Assembly: GCF_014203605.1 (NCBI RefSeq)
Contig: NZ_JACHJJ010000001.1
Span: 434,001-498,000, forward strand
Length of the DNA stretch: 64,000 nt
Reading direction: 5' to 3'
DNA from: Thiemannella venezuelensis
GTDB taxonomy: Bacteria > Actinomycetota > Actinomycetes > Streptosporangiales > Streptosporangiaceae
Each line of letters starts with the position of its first letter. The first letter of the stretch is position 1. The position numbers and the translations under genes are program-made. Shown here in pieces: positions 8,432-17,735 of this stretch. The notes under the pieces were generated by a model, which was given only the letters and a program-made list of their open reading frames with translations, did no database searches and was not told the DNA's origin.

Positions 8432-8941
8432 CTACCGCCGGAGCTCGACGACGAGGACGTGCCCCCAGCGGTCGTGGGGGCGGACGGTCACCACGGGGGC
8501 GAAGCAGGCGACCCTGATCTCGGGGATGTGGTCCACGAAGAGTTCGAGGCTCATCCCCGTCCTGCACCACAGATACATCTCCGTACGGCCGTCGCGGTGC
8601 GGGACCGTGCCGAGCACCAGCGGCAGCCATCCCCGCGGGGTCCGGAGCGGGCTCTTCAGGCACAATCCCTGGAAGCGGTGCCTGACGGCCAGCCCCCGGA
8701 ACTGCCCTCCCGCCGCCCGCCGTGCCTGCGGGCAGCCGATCGCGGCGACGAGCGGCAGCAGGTAGACGGGGATCCAGGCGGGCCGGTCGGGCAGCAGCGA
8801 GAGCAGGGAGAGGCCGCCCGCGGTCGCGATGATCTCGATGCGCCAGCGGATGATCCGCCCGACCCAGACCAGCGGGCCCCGCGCCGGGGGGATCGGCGGG
8901 TAGCGGCGGTGCCCCGGCCGGACGGGCGGGCCGCTAACCAC
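8432..8941 (-). CDS. Membrane-anchored protein resembling FtsK/TraB-adjacent proteins of actinobacterial integrative elements
   Basis: A 169-residue protein with two hydrophobic stretches near the N-terminus (IEIIATAGGLSLLSLL and IPVYLLPLVAAIG), then a cytoplasmic domain with RHRFQGLCL, MYLWCRTGMSLE and the conserved-looking end DRWGHVLVVELRR. From memory, this tail pattern occurs in short proteins beside, or N-terminal parts of, FtsK/SpoIIIE-like transfer proteins on actinomycete integrative and conjugative elements. No transfer ATPase is present here, so this may be a leftover. GTG 8941 overlaps the stop of the upstream gene by 8 bases, which points to translational coupling. Function is unknown. 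Confidence 0.55.
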   Translation of the reverse strand: MVSGPPVRPGHRRYPPIPPARGPLVWVGRIIRWRIEIIATAGGLSLLSLLPDRPAWIPVYLLPLVAAIGCPQARRAAGGQFRGLAVRHRFQGLCLKSPLRTPRGWLPLVLGTVPHRDGRTEMYLWCRTGMSLELFVDHIPEIRVACFAPVVTVRPHDRWGHVLVVELRR

Positions 8942-9212
8942 GGAACCCGCCCGCGAGCCGCAGACCGCCCCCGGCCGGAATCCCGTCTTCCGCCGCGACC
9001 GGGATCTCCTCCCGTCCGGCGTCCGGGTCCAGGGCGAGCCGGTCGAAGCGGGGGTCCCGGTACCGCCTGACGAAGAGGCTCGCCCTGGTGGCCCGCCAGC
9101 CGTTCCGCTCGGCGAACCGGTCGTCGTCGCCCCAGATCCGCCGGTCGGCCGCCTCGACGGCGCGTTCTCGCAACCCCTTGCGGGGTCGTGGTGATGGATT
9201 AGTGTTGGACAT
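8934..9212 (-). CDS. Small basic hypothetical protein
   Basis: A 92-residue protein that I do not recognise. It is rich in Arg and Asp, with RERAVEAADRRIWGDDDRFAE in the first half and a glycine-rich end. No membrane segment or signal peptide is present. A GAGGAG ribosome-binding site lies upstream of ATG 9212. Its last codons overlap the start of the next gene on the same strand, so the two form a coupled pair. The pair sits beside the XRE/DUF397 module, in a region that looks acquired. Confidence 0.6.
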   Translation of the reverse strand: MSNTNPSPRPRKGLRERAVEAADRRIWGDDDRFAERNGWRATRASLFVRRYRDPRFDRLALDPDAGREEIPVAAEDGIPAGGGLRLAGGFRG

Positions 9213-9572
9213 GTTCTACGGCTCCTCGTTCCCGTCGCTGATGAGATGAGGGGGCTGCGGGACTTCCGGGCGGATGGGTCGCAGCCATCCGCCCGTTCGC
9301 ATGGATGGCCGTTGAACGGCGTGGCGGGGGATCCCGGCCGCGTGAGGAGCGTGCCGCCGTCTCGGCCGGAGATTTCCTGCCCCTCTTGGCCACGTGCACC
9401 TCTTGTGTCGGTCCGGGGTACTACTGTGAGGGTGTGCCTCCGGGATGTTCGATGCAATTCCCGCGGGGATTACTTCAGGGATGCCCGACGGAAGTTGTTT
9501 CAACCCTGTAAGTGAGGGTTGTGAGCTCTGCCGTACGGGTACCACTTGATGACGGTTCGTGAGGAGAGCTGA
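9213..9572. promoter_or_regulatory. Divergent intergenic region with an inverted repeat before the XRE regulator
   Basis: About 360 bp without a convincing gene. It should hold the promoters for both divergent transcripts. The clearest structure is CAACCCT (9501-9507), a 7-nt loop, and AGGGTTG (9515-9521), about 50 bp before the regulator start, which could be its operator or a hairpin. A smaller palindrome, CCCGCGGG, lies near 9462-9470. Confidence 0.45.
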
Positions 9573-10448
9573 GTGGCGCGCGAGGTCAGCCCCACCGTCA
9601 GCCGGCGCCGACTCGCCGCAGAGTTGCGCCGACTCCGCGAGGATGCCCATCTCACCGGCGGCCAGGTGGCCAAAGCCCTCGGCTGGTCAACCTCCAAGAT
9701 CTCCCGGATCGAGAACGCCCAGGTCGGCGCACAGAAGGACGACGTCGCCGCGTTGGCCTCCCATTACGGGGTGTCCGGGGAATGGCGTGATCTGCTCCTG
9801 GAGTTGTCCCGCGAATCGGAGGAGCGGGCATGGTGGGAAGACTACGCAGACGTACTGTCCGACTCCTACTCCACCTACATCGGTTTGGAGGCGGGCGCTG
9901 CATCAATGCTGACATGTCAGACTCTCGTCTTCCCCGGCCTGCTCCAGATTCCCGATTACGCCCAGGCGACGATGGGAACGGCGAAGTCCGTCAATGCTCC
10001 CTCACCCGGTGAGGCCGCACGTCGCGTACAGGTCCGGATGCGGCGTCAGCGCCTGCTCGATGGCCCTGATCCGCTGCACTTCACTGCGCTGATCGACGAA
10101 TCAGTCCTGCATCGCCGGTTCAGCACGGCAGAGGTCATGCAGCGCCAGTTGCGCCACGTCATGGAAGTGGCCGCCCGCCCCCATGTCGTGATCCGCATCC
10201 AGCCGCTCGGCATAGACCACTCCTTGATGCTTCCGAGCTTCGTCCTGCTGAAGTTCTCCGAGAGAGAGCGATTGGGAAGACTGCATGACGACATCGTCTA
10301 TCTGGAGAACGCCATGGATGCGACCTTTGAGGAAGACGAGGTGACGACCTACTCCTTCGACCGAGCTTTCCGCCACATGGCCTCCGAAGCCTTCTCGAAG
10401 GAGCAGTCGCTGCGCTTGATAACGGACGCCCTACGCCGAACAACTTAG
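9573..10448 (+). CDS. XRE-family regulator with DUF5753 domain
   Basis: A 291-residue protein. Residues 10-75 are an XRE helix-turn-helix (ELRRLREDAHLTGGQVAKAL, then TSKISRIENAQ). The rest is the DUF5753 domain, with QTLVFPGLLQIPDYAQA, the RRVQVRMRRQRLL stretch and DDIVYLE. This family is very common in actinomycetes and is nearly always next to a DUF397 gene; here two follow. Such pairs have been linked to development and proposed as toxin-antitoxin-like or signalling modules, without a settled role. The start is GTG 9573, behind GAGGAGAG. Confidence 0.9.
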   Translation: MAREVSPTVSRRRLAAELRRLREDAHLTGGQVAKALGWSTSKISRIENAQVGAQKDDVAALASHYGVSGEWRDLLLELSRESEERAWWEDYADVLSDSYSTYIGLEAGAASMLTCQTLVFPGLLQIPDYAQATMGTAKSVNAPSPGEAARRVQVRMRRQRLLDGPDPLHFTALIDESVLHRRFSTAEVMQRQLRHVMEVAARPHVVIRIQPLGIDHSLMLPSFVLLKFSERERLGRLHDDIVYLENAMDATFEEDEVTTYSFDRAFRHMASEAFSKEQSLRLITDALRRTT

Positions 10449-10514
10449 GACAAGGGGCGAATTGCGACCTTACACCCGGGGTATCTCTAACCTGCCCGAG
10501 GTAAGGATGTGGTG

Positions 10515-10724
10515 ATGGAGGCGGTGACCTCTCCCAAGATCGTATGGCGCAAGAGCAGCCTCAGCGCCCTCGCCAACGAGTGCGTCGAGACCGGTAGGAC
10601 CGCGGATGGACGTGTCGCGATCCGAGACTCAAAAGACCCAAAAGGGACAATTTTGGTCTTTGGTGCCAAGGAGTGGGGCAAATTCATCGAAACAGTGAAG
10701 AAGGGTAACGTCTTCAGCGTCTAA
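10515..10724 (+). CDS. DUF397 protein (first copy)
   Basis: A 69-residue protein with the DUF397 signature: WRKSSLSALANECVE, then VAIRDSKDP and a LVFGAKEWGKFIE helix. It follows the XRE/DUF5753 gene by 66 bp, the usual partner arrangement. ATG 10515 is chosen for AAGGA seven bases upstream. The region just upstream holds CCTTAC (10468-10473) and its complement GTAAGG (10501-10506), which could fold over the ribosome-binding site. The protein lacks the glycine-rich loop after KSS seen in many members. Confidence 0.85.
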   Translation: MEAVTSPKIVWRKSSLSALANECVETGRTADGRVAIRDSKDPKGTILVFGAKEWGKFIETVKKGNVFSV

Positions 10725-10746
10725 GGGTGAAGGTGCGCCTTCTTTA

Positions 10747-10777
10747 AACGTTGATCTAACAACGTTGCTGTAACGTT
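10747..10777. repeat. Three AACGTT repeats in AT-rich intergenic DNA
   Basis: AACGTT, itself a palindrome, occurs at 10747-10752, 10761-10766 and 10772-10777. The 171-bp gap around them is AT-rich compared with the rest of the window. The arrangement suggests a binding site for a regulator, possibly the nearby XRE protein, but nothing else supports that. Confidence 0.4.
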
Positions 10778-10838
10778 TGAGTGTCGATGCTTCATTTTCG
10801 ATCTTGCTTACCAGGTAACATGCTCATGACTCAATGGC

Positions 10839-10861
10839 AAGGTTCCTCGCTCGAGAACCTT
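10839..10861. promoter_or_regulatory. Inverted repeat upstream of second DUF397 gene
   Basis: AAGGTTC (10839-10845) and GAACCTT (10855-10861) are perfect 7-bp arms around a 9-nt loop. The repeat ends 8 bp before an in-frame ATG (10869). It could be an operator or a hairpin that favours the internal GTG start. Confidence 0.4.
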
Positions 10862-10895
10862 CATCGGAATGAGATATGTGCCTGTGGAGACCCGT

Positions 10896-11102
10896 GTGAC
10901 TCTGAACGATCCTGATGGCGTCTCCTGGGTGAAGAGCACTTTGAGCAACCTCAGCAACGAGTGTGTGGAGGTTGCCCGCCCGGCAGGTGGGTCCGTGTTT
11001 GTCCGCGACTCTAAGGATCCTTCCGGTCTCATGCTGACGTTCACGCAGGGTGAGTGGCGGGCGTTCCTGGCGGGGGTGCGGAACGGCGAGTTCGACGTCT
11101 GA
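10896..11102 (+). CDS. DUF397 protein (second copy)
   Basis: A 68-residue DUF397 protein with VSWVKSTLSNLSNECVEVA, FVRDSKDPSG and a final EWRAFLAGVRNGEFDV. It is about 45% identical by eye to the first copy, so the pair looks like an old duplication that has diverged. The GTG at 10896 has GGAGA five bases upstream and gives the usual family length. ATG 10869 would add nine residues and has no ribosome-binding site. A strong terminator follows. Confidence 0.8.
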   Translation: MTLNDPDGVSWVKSTLSNLSNECVEVARPAGGSVFVRDSKDPSGLMLTFTQGEWRAFLAGVRNGEFDV

Positions 11103-11117
11103 GGCTTATCGATCATG

Positions 11118-11155
11118 AACCCCCGCGGGCCGTACGGCGGCGCGCGGGGGTTTTC
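11118..11155 (+). terminator. Rho-independent terminator after DUF397 gene
   Basis: AACCCCCGCG (11118-11127) pairs perfectly with CGCGGGGGTT (11143-11152) around a 15-nt loop, followed by TTTTCG. It separates the accessory module from the nuo promoter. Confidence 0.75.
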
Positions 11156-11233
11156 GTGTGCCCGGGCGGGGCAGCGGCGAAGGGGCCGGAGCCGAGGAGC
11201 GGGACCGGGGATGCAAGTGATCGTTGATCCCGC

Positions 11234-11264
11234 CTGACATCGGGCCCCCGGAAGGCGTTAGACT
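11234..11264 (+). promoter_or_regulatory. Promoter of the reductase-nuo operon
   Basis: CTGACA (11234-11239) as -35 and TAGACT (11259-11264) as -10 are 19 bp apart. The predicted transcript start near 11271 puts the Rex operator a few bases downstream, where bound repressor would block the polymerase. Confidence 0.6.
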
Positions 11265-11277
11265 GCCGCCCGACAAG

Positions 11278-11297
11278 TTTGTGAAGACCTTCACAAA
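11278..11297. promoter_or_regulatory. Rex operator (ROP)
   Basis: TTTGTGAA-GACC-TTCACAAA has two perfect 8-bp arms. It is an exact fit to the Rex consensus TTGTGAANNNNTTCACAA. Rex senses the NADH/NAD+ ratio, and in Streptomyces coelicolor it is known to repress respiratory genes including nuo. The site lies just after the predicted transcript start, so this operon should be opened when NADH rises. Confidence 0.88.
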
Positions 11298-11354
11298 GGA
11301 ACGAAAGGCCCCTTACCCCGAGGCCGTCAAAGCATGTAGGACAGGACAGGTCCC

Positions 11355-12632
11355 GTGACCGTGCCAGCCGCCCCGCGGCGGAGTCCCGCTGAGGCTGACG
11401 CCGACGTCATCGTCGTCGGCGCCGGGCCCGCCGGATCGACGACCGCTTTTCACCTCGCCCAGGCCGGACTCGACGTCCTGCTGCTCGAGAAGACCACATT
11501 CCCCCGCGAGAAGGTCTGCGGCGACGGGCTGACCCCCCGGGCGGTCAAGCAGCTCATCGCGATGGGGATCGACATCGACGCCCCCGGCTGGGTCAGGAAC
11601 AAGGGCCTGCGCGTCGTCGGCGGAGGGATGCGCTTCGAGCTCGACTGGCCGGAGCTGTCCAGCTACCCCGACTTCGGCCTGGTCCGCACCCGCCAGGACT
11701 TCGACGAGATCCTGGCGGGCAACGCCGTGCGCGGCGGGGTCCGCCTGCTGCAGGGCGTCAACGTCACCGGCCCGGTCCTCGACGAGCGCAGCGGGCACAT
11801 CGTGGGCGTCACCGCGAGGAAGGACGGCGAGCCGGTGACGTACCGCTCCCGGCTCGTGGTCGCCGCCGACGGCAACTCCACCCGGATCTCCCTGGCGATG
11901 GGGCTGCACAAGCGCGAGGACCGCCCGATGGGCGTCGCCGTGCGGACCTACTTCACCAGCCCGCGCCACGACGACGACTACCTGGAGACGTGGCTGGAGC
12001 TGTGGGACGGCGACCAGTTGCTGCCCGGCTACGGCTGGATCTTCGGGGTCGGGGACGGCACCTCCAACGTGGGCCTGGGACTGCTGAACACCAGCGAGTC
12101 CTTCAAGGGTATGGACTACCGTGACCTGCTCAAACGTTGGGTCAAGAACATGCCTCCGGAGTGGGGTTACACCGAGGAGAACATGACGACCCCGATCCGG
12201 GGTGCCGCGCTGCCGATGGCCTTCAACCGCCAGCCGCACTACACGCGGGGCCTGGTGCTGGTCGGCGACGCGGGCGGCATGATCAACCCGTTCAACGGGG
12301 AGGGAATCGCCTACGCGATGGAGACCGGCCAGATCGCGGCCGAGACCATCGTCCAGGCGCTGGGCAGGACCACGGCCGCCCAGCGCGAGCGGGTGCTGCG
12401 GGCGTACCCGCAGATCCTCAAGGACGCCTACGGCGGCTACTTCACGCTCGGCCGGGGCTTCGTGGAGCTCATCGGGAGGCGCGGGGTGATGAACTTCGCC
12501 ACCCGTCACGCGCTGCCCCATCCCCGGCTGATGCGGTTCGCGCTCAAGCTCCTTGCTAATCTCACCGACCGGCGAGGCGACGCGTCCGACAGGATCATCA
12601 ACGCTCTGTCGAAGGTCGCGCCACCGGCATGA
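11355..12632 (+). CDS. Geranylgeranyl reductase family flavoprotein (MenJ-like)
   Basis: A 425-residue FAD enzyme. The dinucleotide-binding motif VIVVGAGPAGST is at residues 18-29, KVCGDGLTPRAV follows near residue 55, and the second flavin motif GLVLVGDAGGMINPFNGEGI lies near residue 300. These are the marks of geranylgeranyl reductase-type enzymes. In Mycobacterium tuberculosis the related MenJ reduces one double bond of the menaquinone side chain. The position between a Rex operator and nuoA, with a polyprenyl synthase at the far end of the operon, supports a menaquinone role, though a lipid or carotenoid substrate cannot be excluded. Start GTG 11355. The gap to nuoA is 120 bp. Confidence 0.85.
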   Translation: MTVPAAPRRSPAEADADVIVVGAGPAGSTTAFHLAQAGLDVLLLEKTTFPREKVCGDGLTPRAVKQLIAMGIDIDAPGWVRNKGLRVVGGGMRFELDWPELSSYPDFGLVRTRQDFDEILAGNAVRGGVRLLQGVNVTGPVLDERSGHIVGVTARKDGEPVTYRSRLVVAADGNSTRISLAMGLHKREDRPMGVAVRTYFTSPRHDDDYLETWLELWDGDQLLPGYGWIFGVGDGTSNVGLGLLNTSESFKGMDYRDLLKRWVKNMPPEWGYTEENMTTPIRGAALPMAFNRQPHYTRGLVLVGDAGGMINPFNGEGIAYAMETGQIAAETIVQALGRTTAAQRERVLRAYPQILKDAYGGYFTLGRGFVELIGRRGVMNFATRHALPHPRLMRFALKLLANLTDRRGDASDRIINALSKVAPPA

Positions 12633-12680
12633 CCTCACAAAACATGCAAACCCGGAGCGAGCCGAGATGATCGCCCTGCC

Positions 12681-12692
12681 TAGACTTGTGAA
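12681..12692 (+). promoter_or_regulatory. Possible internal nuoA promoter with Rex half-site
   Basis: TAGACT (12681-12686), the same -10 hexamer as at the operon promoter, runs into TTGTGAA (12686-12692), one arm of a Rex site. The other arm is not recognisable. This may be a second, weakly controlled entry point to nuoA. Confidence 0.3.
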
Positions 12693-12752
12693 ACACACCA
12701 CTGTGACGAGCTGCGCGCCGGCGCGCGTGGAGATGGGAGAGGAGGCGTAGCG

Positions 12753-13112
12753 ATGGAGCTGTACGCACCCATCCTGGTGCTCGCCGTTCTCGCGGCGGGA
12801 TTCGCGATCTTCTCGGTGACGATCGCCCCCTTCACCGGACCCAGGCGCTGGAACCGCGCGAAACTCGACGCCTACGAATGCGGCATCGAGCCCACGCCCC
12901 AGCCGGTCGGCGGCGGGCGCTTCCCGCTGAAGTACATGATCACCGCGATGCTCTTCATCGTGTTCGACATCGAGATCATCTTCCTCTACCCGTGGGCGGT
13001 CGCCTTCGACCAGCTCGGGATGTTCGGGCTGGTCGAGATGGTGCTGTTCATCGTCACCGTGCTCGTGGCCTACGCGTACGTGTGGCGCCGCAAGGGCCTG
13101 GACTGGGATTAG
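12753..13112 (+). CDS. nuoA: NADH-quinone oxidoreductase subunit A
   Basis: A 119-residue membrane subunit of complex I with three transmembrane helices. The conserved loop [11 protein letters not shown] (around residue 45) and the acidic helix [14 protein letters not shown] are intact; these lie near the quinone channel. GAGAGGAGG precedes ATG 12753. nuoB begins 4 bp after its stop. Confidence 0.97.
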   Translation: MELYAPILVLAVLAAGFAIFSVTIAPFTGPRRWNRAKLDAYECGIEPTPQPVGGGRFPLKYMITAMLFIVFDIEIIFLYPWAVAFDQLGMFGLVEMVLFIVTVLVAYAYVWRRKGLDWD

Positions 13113-13116
13113 GACT

Positions 13117-13668
13117 ATGGGACTTGAAGAGAAACTCCCGAGCGGCTTCCTGCTGAGCACGGTCGAGCAGGTGGCCGGCTGGGCGCGAAAGAACTCGGTC
13201 TGGCCGGCGACCTTCGGCCTGGCCTGCTGCGCGATCGAGCTGATGTCGACCGGCGGTCCCAAGCACGACCTGGCGCGCTTCGGCATGGAGCGCGCCTCGG
13301 CCTCCCCGCGCCAGGCCGACCTGATGATCGTCGCGGGCCGGCTCTCCCAGAAGATGGCCCCGGTCCTGCGCCAGATCTACGACCAGATGGCCGAACCCAA
13401 GTGGGTCATCGCCATGGGCGTGTGCGCCTCCAGCGGGGGCATGTTCAACAACTACGCGATCGTGCAGGGCGTGGACCACGTCGTCCCGGTCGACATCTAC
13501 CTGCCCGGCTGCCCGCCGCGGCCCGAGATGCTCATCGACTCGATCGTCAAGCTGCACGACAAGATCCAGAACATGAAGTTCGGCGCGCACCGCGCCAAGC
13601 AGATCGACGAGCTCGAACTGCAGGCGCTCCGGACGCTGCCGCTGATCGACCAGGGGAACGCCAAATGA
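13117..13668 (+). CDS. nuoB: NADH-quinone oxidoreductase subunit B
   Basis: A 183-residue peripheral subunit that carries cluster N2, the last iron-sulfur cluster before quinone. The ligands are Cys37 and Cys38 (the tandem pair in GLACCAIE), Cys103 (GVCASSGG) and Cys132 (LPGCPPRPE), all present. The C-terminal extension is short. Its TGA overlaps the ATG of nuoC (ATGA). Confidence 0.97.
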   Translation: MGLEEKLPSGFLLSTVEQVAGWARKNSVWPATFGLACCAIELMSTGGPKHDLARFGMERASASPRQADLMIVAGRLSQKMAPVLRQIYDQMAEPKWVIAMGVCASSGGMFNNYAIVQGVDHVVPVDIYLPGCPPRPEMLIDSIVKLHDKIQNMKFGAHRAKQIDELELQALRTLPLIDQGNAK

Positions 13669-14351
13669 GCAGCGGCGAGACCGACAACCTTCCCGAGGTA
13701 CCGCAGGAGCCGGTCGCCCGCCTGGGCATGTTCGGCGCCCAGGACTCCGGTGACACCTCCGGCTACGGCGGCCTGGTCGTACGGCGGGCGCCCCGGCTGT
13801 CCACGCCCCGCCCCTACGGCGGCTACTTCGACGCGATCGCGGACGAGCTGGAGCGCGCCCTCGGCGGGGACCTCGCCGACGCGGTCGAGCGCGTGGTCGT
13901 GGACCGCGGCGAGCTGACCTTCCACGTCAGGCGCGAGCGCCTGCTGGACGTCCTGCAGCACCTGCGCGACGACCCCGCGCTCCGCTTCGAGCTCTCCCTG
14001 GGCGTCTCCGGCGTGCACTACCCCCACCTGGAGGGGGAGGAGCTGCACGCGGTGTACCACCTCTGCTCGATCACGCACAACCGGCGGCTGCGCGTCGAGG
14101 CCTCCTGCCCCGACGGTGACCGGCACATCCCGTCCAGCGTCTCGATCTACCCGACGCACGACTGGCACGAGCGGGAGACCTGGGACTTCTTCGGGATCAT
14201 CTTCGACGGTCACCCGGCGCTGACCCGGATCATGATGCCGGACGACTGGGACGGCCACCCGCAGCGCAAGGACTATCCGCTCGGCGGCATCCCGGTCGAG
14301 TACCGCGGCGCTGAGATTCCCCCGCCGGACCAGAGGAGGTCGTACAAGTGA
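13665..14351 (+). CDS. nuoC: NADH-quinone oxidoreductase subunit C
   Basis: A 228-residue 30 kDa-type subunit. The family signature [16 protein letters not shown] followed by [19 protein letters not shown] is complete. An N-terminal extension of about 40 residues, rich in polar residues, precedes the domain and is common in actinobacterial NuoC. NuoC and NuoD are separate genes here, not fused as in Escherichia coli. It starts inside the nuoB stop and ends overlapping the nuoD start (GTGA). Confidence 0.96.
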   Translation: MSSGETDNLPEVPQEPVARLGMFGAQDSGDTSGYGGLVVRRAPRLSTPRPYGGYFDAIADELERALGGDLADAVERVVVDRGELTFHVRRERLLDVLQHLRDDPALRFELSLGVSGVHYPHLEGEELHAVYHLCSITHNRRLRVEASCPDGDRHIPSSVSIYPTHDWHERETWDFFGIIFDGHPALTRIMMPDDWDGHPQRKDYPLGGIPVEYRGAEIPPPDQRRSYK

Positions 14352-15673
14352 GCGCCCCCTACGAGGAGACGGCCGAAGGCAGGGTCTACACCGTCTCGGG
14401 CAACGACTGGACCGAGCTGGTCGGCACGCTGAGCGGCCAGCAGGACGAGCAGCTCGTCGTCAACATGGGTCCGCAGCACCCGTCCACGCACGGCGTGCTC
14501 CGCCTGATCCTGAACCTGGACGGCGAGACGGTCACCGAGGCCCGCACGGTCATCGGCTACCTGCACACCGGCATCGAGAAGACCTGCGAGTACCGGACCT
14601 GGACCCAGGGGACCACGCTGGTCACCCGGATGGACTACCTCTCGCCGATCTTCAACGAGACCGCCTACTGCATGGCGATCGAGAGGCTGCTGGGCATCAC
14701 CGAGCAGATCCCGGAGCGGGCCCAGGCCATCCGGGTGCTGACGATGGAGCTCACCCGCATCTCCTCGCACATGGTGGCCATCGGCACCTTCGGCATGGAG
14801 CTGGGCGCGACCACGCCGTTCCTCTTCGGGTCCCGCGAGCGCGAGATGGTGCTCGACGTGATGGAGTACATCACCGGCCTGCGGATGAACATGGCCTACA
14901 TCCGGCCCGGCGGCGTCTCCGTCGACCTGCCGGCCGGCGCCGTGGACAAGGTCGCCGAGCTGCTGAAGGTCATGCCGGAGCGCATCAAGGACATGCGCAA
15001 GCTGCTCGACGCCAACCCGGTCTACCTGGCCCGGACCAAGGACGTCGCCTACCTCGACCTCACCGGCTGCATGGCGCTGGGCGTCACCGGCCCGATGCTG
15101 CGGGCCGCGGGCCTGCCCTGGGACCTGCGCAAGTCGCAGCCCTACTGCGGGTACGAGACCTACGAGTTCGACGTGCCGACCGAGAGGACCGCCGACGTCT
15201 ACGGCCGCTACCTCGTCCGGGTGGCCGAGATGGAGGAGTCGCTCAAGATCATTGAGCAGGCTCTCGACCGGCTCTCCGGCCCGCTCAAGGGCGGCCGCGT
15301 GATGGTGGACGACAAGAAGATCGGCTGGCCCGCCCAGCTCGCGCTCGGCCCCGACGGCTTCGGCAACTCGCCCGACCACATCGCGCACATCATGGGCACC
15401 TCGATGGAGGCGCTGATCCACCACTTCAAGCTGGTGACCGAGGGCTTCCGGGTCCCGGCGGGACAGGCCTTCGCGAGCGTGGAGTCCCCGCGCGGCGAGC
15501 TCGGCGCCCACGTGGTCAGCGACGGCGGCACCAAGCCGTACCGGGTGCACTTCCGTGACCCGTCGTTCACGAACCTGCAGGCCGTACCGGCGACGTGCGA
15601 GGGCGGCATGGTCGCCGACGTCATCTCGGCGGTGGCCTCGATCGACCCCGTTATGGGAGGTGTGGACCGATGA
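14348..15673 (+). CDS. nuoD: NADH-quinone oxidoreductase subunit D
   Basis: A 441-residue 49 kDa-type subunit that forms the quinone pocket with NuoB. Recognisable signatures are [14 protein letters not shown] (near residue 40), [11 protein letters not shown], and the C-terminal [16 protein letters not shown] and [11 protein letters not shown]. The final Asp-Arg end (PVMGGVDR) is the usual one. The start is GTG 14348, overlapping the nuoC stop. Confidence 0.97.
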   Translation: MSAPYEETAEGRVYTVSGNDWTELVGTLSGQQDEQLVVNMGPQHPSTHGVLRLILNLDGETVTEARTVIGYLHTGIEKTCEYRTWTQGTTLVTRMDYLSPIFNETAYCMAIERLLGITEQIPERAQAIRVLTMELTRISSHMVAIGTFGMELGATTPFLFGSREREMVLDVMEYITGLRMNMAYIRPGGVSVDLPAGAVDKVAELLKVMPERIKDMRKLLDANPVYLARTKDVAYLDLTGCMALGVTGPMLRAAGLPWDLRKSQPYCGYETYEFDVPTERTADVYGRYLVRVAEMEESLKIIEQALDRLSGPLKGGRVMVDDKKIGWPAQLALGPDGFGNSPDHIAHIMGTSMEALIHHFKLVTEGFRVPAGQAFASVESPRGELGAHVVSDGGTKPYRVHFRDPSFTNLQAVPATCEGGMVADVISAVASIDPVMGGVDR

Positions 15674-16452
15674 GCGGCGAGCCGGAGAAGAGTGCGGCGA
15701 GCTTCGCGAGCCACGAGGGGAGCGCGACCTTGGACCCCGCTGAGAAGGGGGTCGCGAAGGTGAGCCCGGGCGAGGAGGGACGCACGACCGCGGGTGCCGG
15801 TTACTCACCGGAGACCCGCGAGCGTCTGGAGCGGGACGCCAAGGAGATCATCGGCCGCTACCCGAGGCCGCGGTCGGCCCTGCTGCCCCTGCTGCACCTG
15901 GTGCAGTCGGAGGACGGCTACGTCTCCGACCGCGGCCAGGAGTTCTGCGCCGAGATGCTCGGCCTGACCAAGGCCGAGGTCGTGGGCGTGGCCACGTTCT
16001 ACACGATGTACAAGCGCAAGCCGATGGGCGACTACCACGTCGGCGTCTGCATCAACACGCTCTGCGCGGTCATGGGCGGCGACCAGATCTGGGACGAGCT
16101 CTCCGAGCACGTCGGTGTCGGCCACGACGAGGCGACCGCGGACGGCAGGATCTCGCTGGAGCGGCTGGAGTGCAACGCCGCCTGCGACTTCGCCCCCGTG
16201 ATGATGGTCAACTGGGAGTTCTTCGACAACCAGACCCCGGCGTCGGCCAAGCAGCTCGTCGACGACCTGCGGGACGGCAAGGACGTCTCGCCGACCCGCG
16301 GCCCGAAGAAGCTGGCCACCTTCAAGGAGGCCTCCCGGGTGCTCTCCGGTCTGCCCGACGACCTGGCCGGCGACGGCCCCGCGGCGGCCGGCGCCTCCCT
16401 GGAAGGGCTCAAGGTCGCCAAGGCCAACGGATGGAAGGCCCCTGAGGCATGA
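15670..16452 (+). CDS. nuoE: NADH-quinone oxidoreductase subunit E
   Basis: A 260-residue 24 kDa-type subunit holding the [2Fe-2S] cluster N1a. Ligands Cys127 and Cys132 (GVCINTLC) and Cys168 and Cys172 (ECNAACD) are intact. It is longer than many homologues: about 45 extra residues precede the domain and about 65 follow, the latter containing [20 protein letters not shown]. Such tails are common in actinobacteria. ATG 15670 overlaps the nuoD stop. Confidence 0.96.
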   Translation: MSGEPEKSAASFASHEGSATLDPAEKGVAKVSPGEEGRTTAGAGYSPETRERLERDAKEIIGRYPRPRSALLPLLHLVQSEDGYVSDRGQEFCAEMLGLTKAEVVGVATFYTMYKRKPMGDYHVGVCINTLCAVMGGDQIWDELSEHVGVGHDEATADGRISLERLECNAACDFAPVMMVNWEFFDNQTPASAKQLVDDLRDGKDVSPTRGPKKLATFKEASRVLSGLPDDLAGDGPAAAGASLEGLKVAKANGWKAPEA

Positions 16453-17735
16453 CGACTCTCACCCCGGTCCTCACCGCGAACTGGGACCGGCCCGACTCCT
16501 TCACCCTGAACGGCTACGGGGAGTACGCCGCCGCGAAGAAGGCGCTGAGGATGGACCCCGACGCCGTCATCCAGGCGGTCAAGGACTCCGGACTGCGCGG
16601 CCGCGGCGGCGCGGGCTTCCCCACCGGCATGAAGTGGGGCTTCATCCCCCAGGGCGACGGCAAGCCGCACTACCTGGTCGTCAACGCCGACGAGTCCGAG
16701 CCCGGCACGTGCAAGGACATCCCGCTGATGATGGCCAACCCGCACTCGCTGGTGGAGGGCGTGATCATCACGTCCTACGCCATCCGGGCGAACCAGGCCT
16801 TCATCTACGTGCGCGGCGAGGTCCTGCACGTCATCCGCCGTCTGCACGCGGCCGTGCGCGAGGCCTACGAGGCCGGCTACCTCGGCAAGGACGTCTTCGG
16901 CACCGGATACGACCTGGAGCTGGTCGTGCACGCGGGCGCGGGCGCCTACATCTGCGGCGAGGAGACGGCTCTCCTCGACTCGCTGGAGGGGTACCGCGGC
17001 CAGCCTCGTCTCAAGCCTCCGTTCCCGGCGGTGGCGGGCCTCTACGCCTGCCCCACTGTGATCAACAACGTCGAGTCGGTCGCGAGTGTTCCCTCGATCA
17101 TCGCCAACGGCGCCGAGTGGTTCGCGGGCATGGGCACCGAGAAGTCGGCCGGGTTCGGCATCTTCTCGCTCTCCGGCCACGTCACCCGCCCCGGCCAGTA
17201 CGAGGCCCCGCTGGGCATCACGCTGCGCGAGCTCCTCGACATGGCGGGCGGCATCCGCAAGGGCCACCGGCTGAAGTTCTGGACCCCCGGCGGGTCGAGC
17301 ACCCCGATCTTCACCGAGGAGCACCTGGACGTGCCGCTCGACTTCGAGTCGGTCGGCGCCAAGGGGTCCATGCTCGGCACCCGGGCCCTGCAGATCTTCG
17401 ACGAGACGACCTGCGTGGTCCGCGCGGTGATGCGCTGGACCGAGTTCTACGCGCACGAGTCCTGCGGCAAGTGCACCCCCTGCCGGGAGGGCACCTACTG
17501 GCTCAAGCAGGTGCTCAAGAGGCTGGAGAAGGGTCAGGGCACCGAGGAGGACCTGACCACGATCACCGACATCGCCGACAACATCCTGGGCCGCTCCTTC
17601 TGCGCCCTGGGCGACGGCGCCACCAGCCCCATCCACTCGTCGGTGAAGTACTTCCGCGACGAGTACCTCAAGCACTTCGAGATCGGCGGCTGCCCGTTCG
17701 ATCACGCCCCGTCCACGGTGTGGGGGGCCAAGTGA
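16449..17735 (+). CDS. nuoF: NADH-quinone oxidoreductase subunit F
   Basis: A 428-residue 51 kDa-type subunit, the entry point for NADH. It has the NADH/FMN motif [10 protein letters not shown] (51-60), the [15 protein letters not shown] loop, and the [4Fe-4S] N3 ligands Cys339, Cys342, Cys345 ([12 protein letters not shown]) and Cys385 (SFCALGD). It starts on the nuoE stop. A 58-bp gap follows before nuoG, filled by a small frame. Confidence 0.97.
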   Translation: MTTLTPVLTANWDRPDSFTLNGYGEYAAAKKALRMDPDAVIQAVKDSGLRGRGGAGFPTGMKWGFIPQGDGKPHYLVVNADESEPGTCKDIPLMMANPHSLVEGVIITSYAIRANQAFIYVRGEVLHVIRRLHAAVREAYEAGYLGKDVFGTGYDLELVVHAGAGAYICGEETALLDSLEGYRGQPRLKPPFPAVAGLYACPTVINNVESVASVPSIIANGAEWFAGMGTEKSAGFGIFSLSGHVTRPGQYEAPLGITLRELLDMAGGIRKGHRLKFWTPGGSSTPIFTEEHLDVPLDFESVGAKGSMLGTRALQIFDETTCVVRAVMRWTEFYAHESCGKCTPCREGTYWLKQVLKRLEKGQGTEEDLTTITDIADNILGRSFCALGDGATSPIHSSVKYFRDEYLKHFEIGGCPFDHAPSTVWGAK

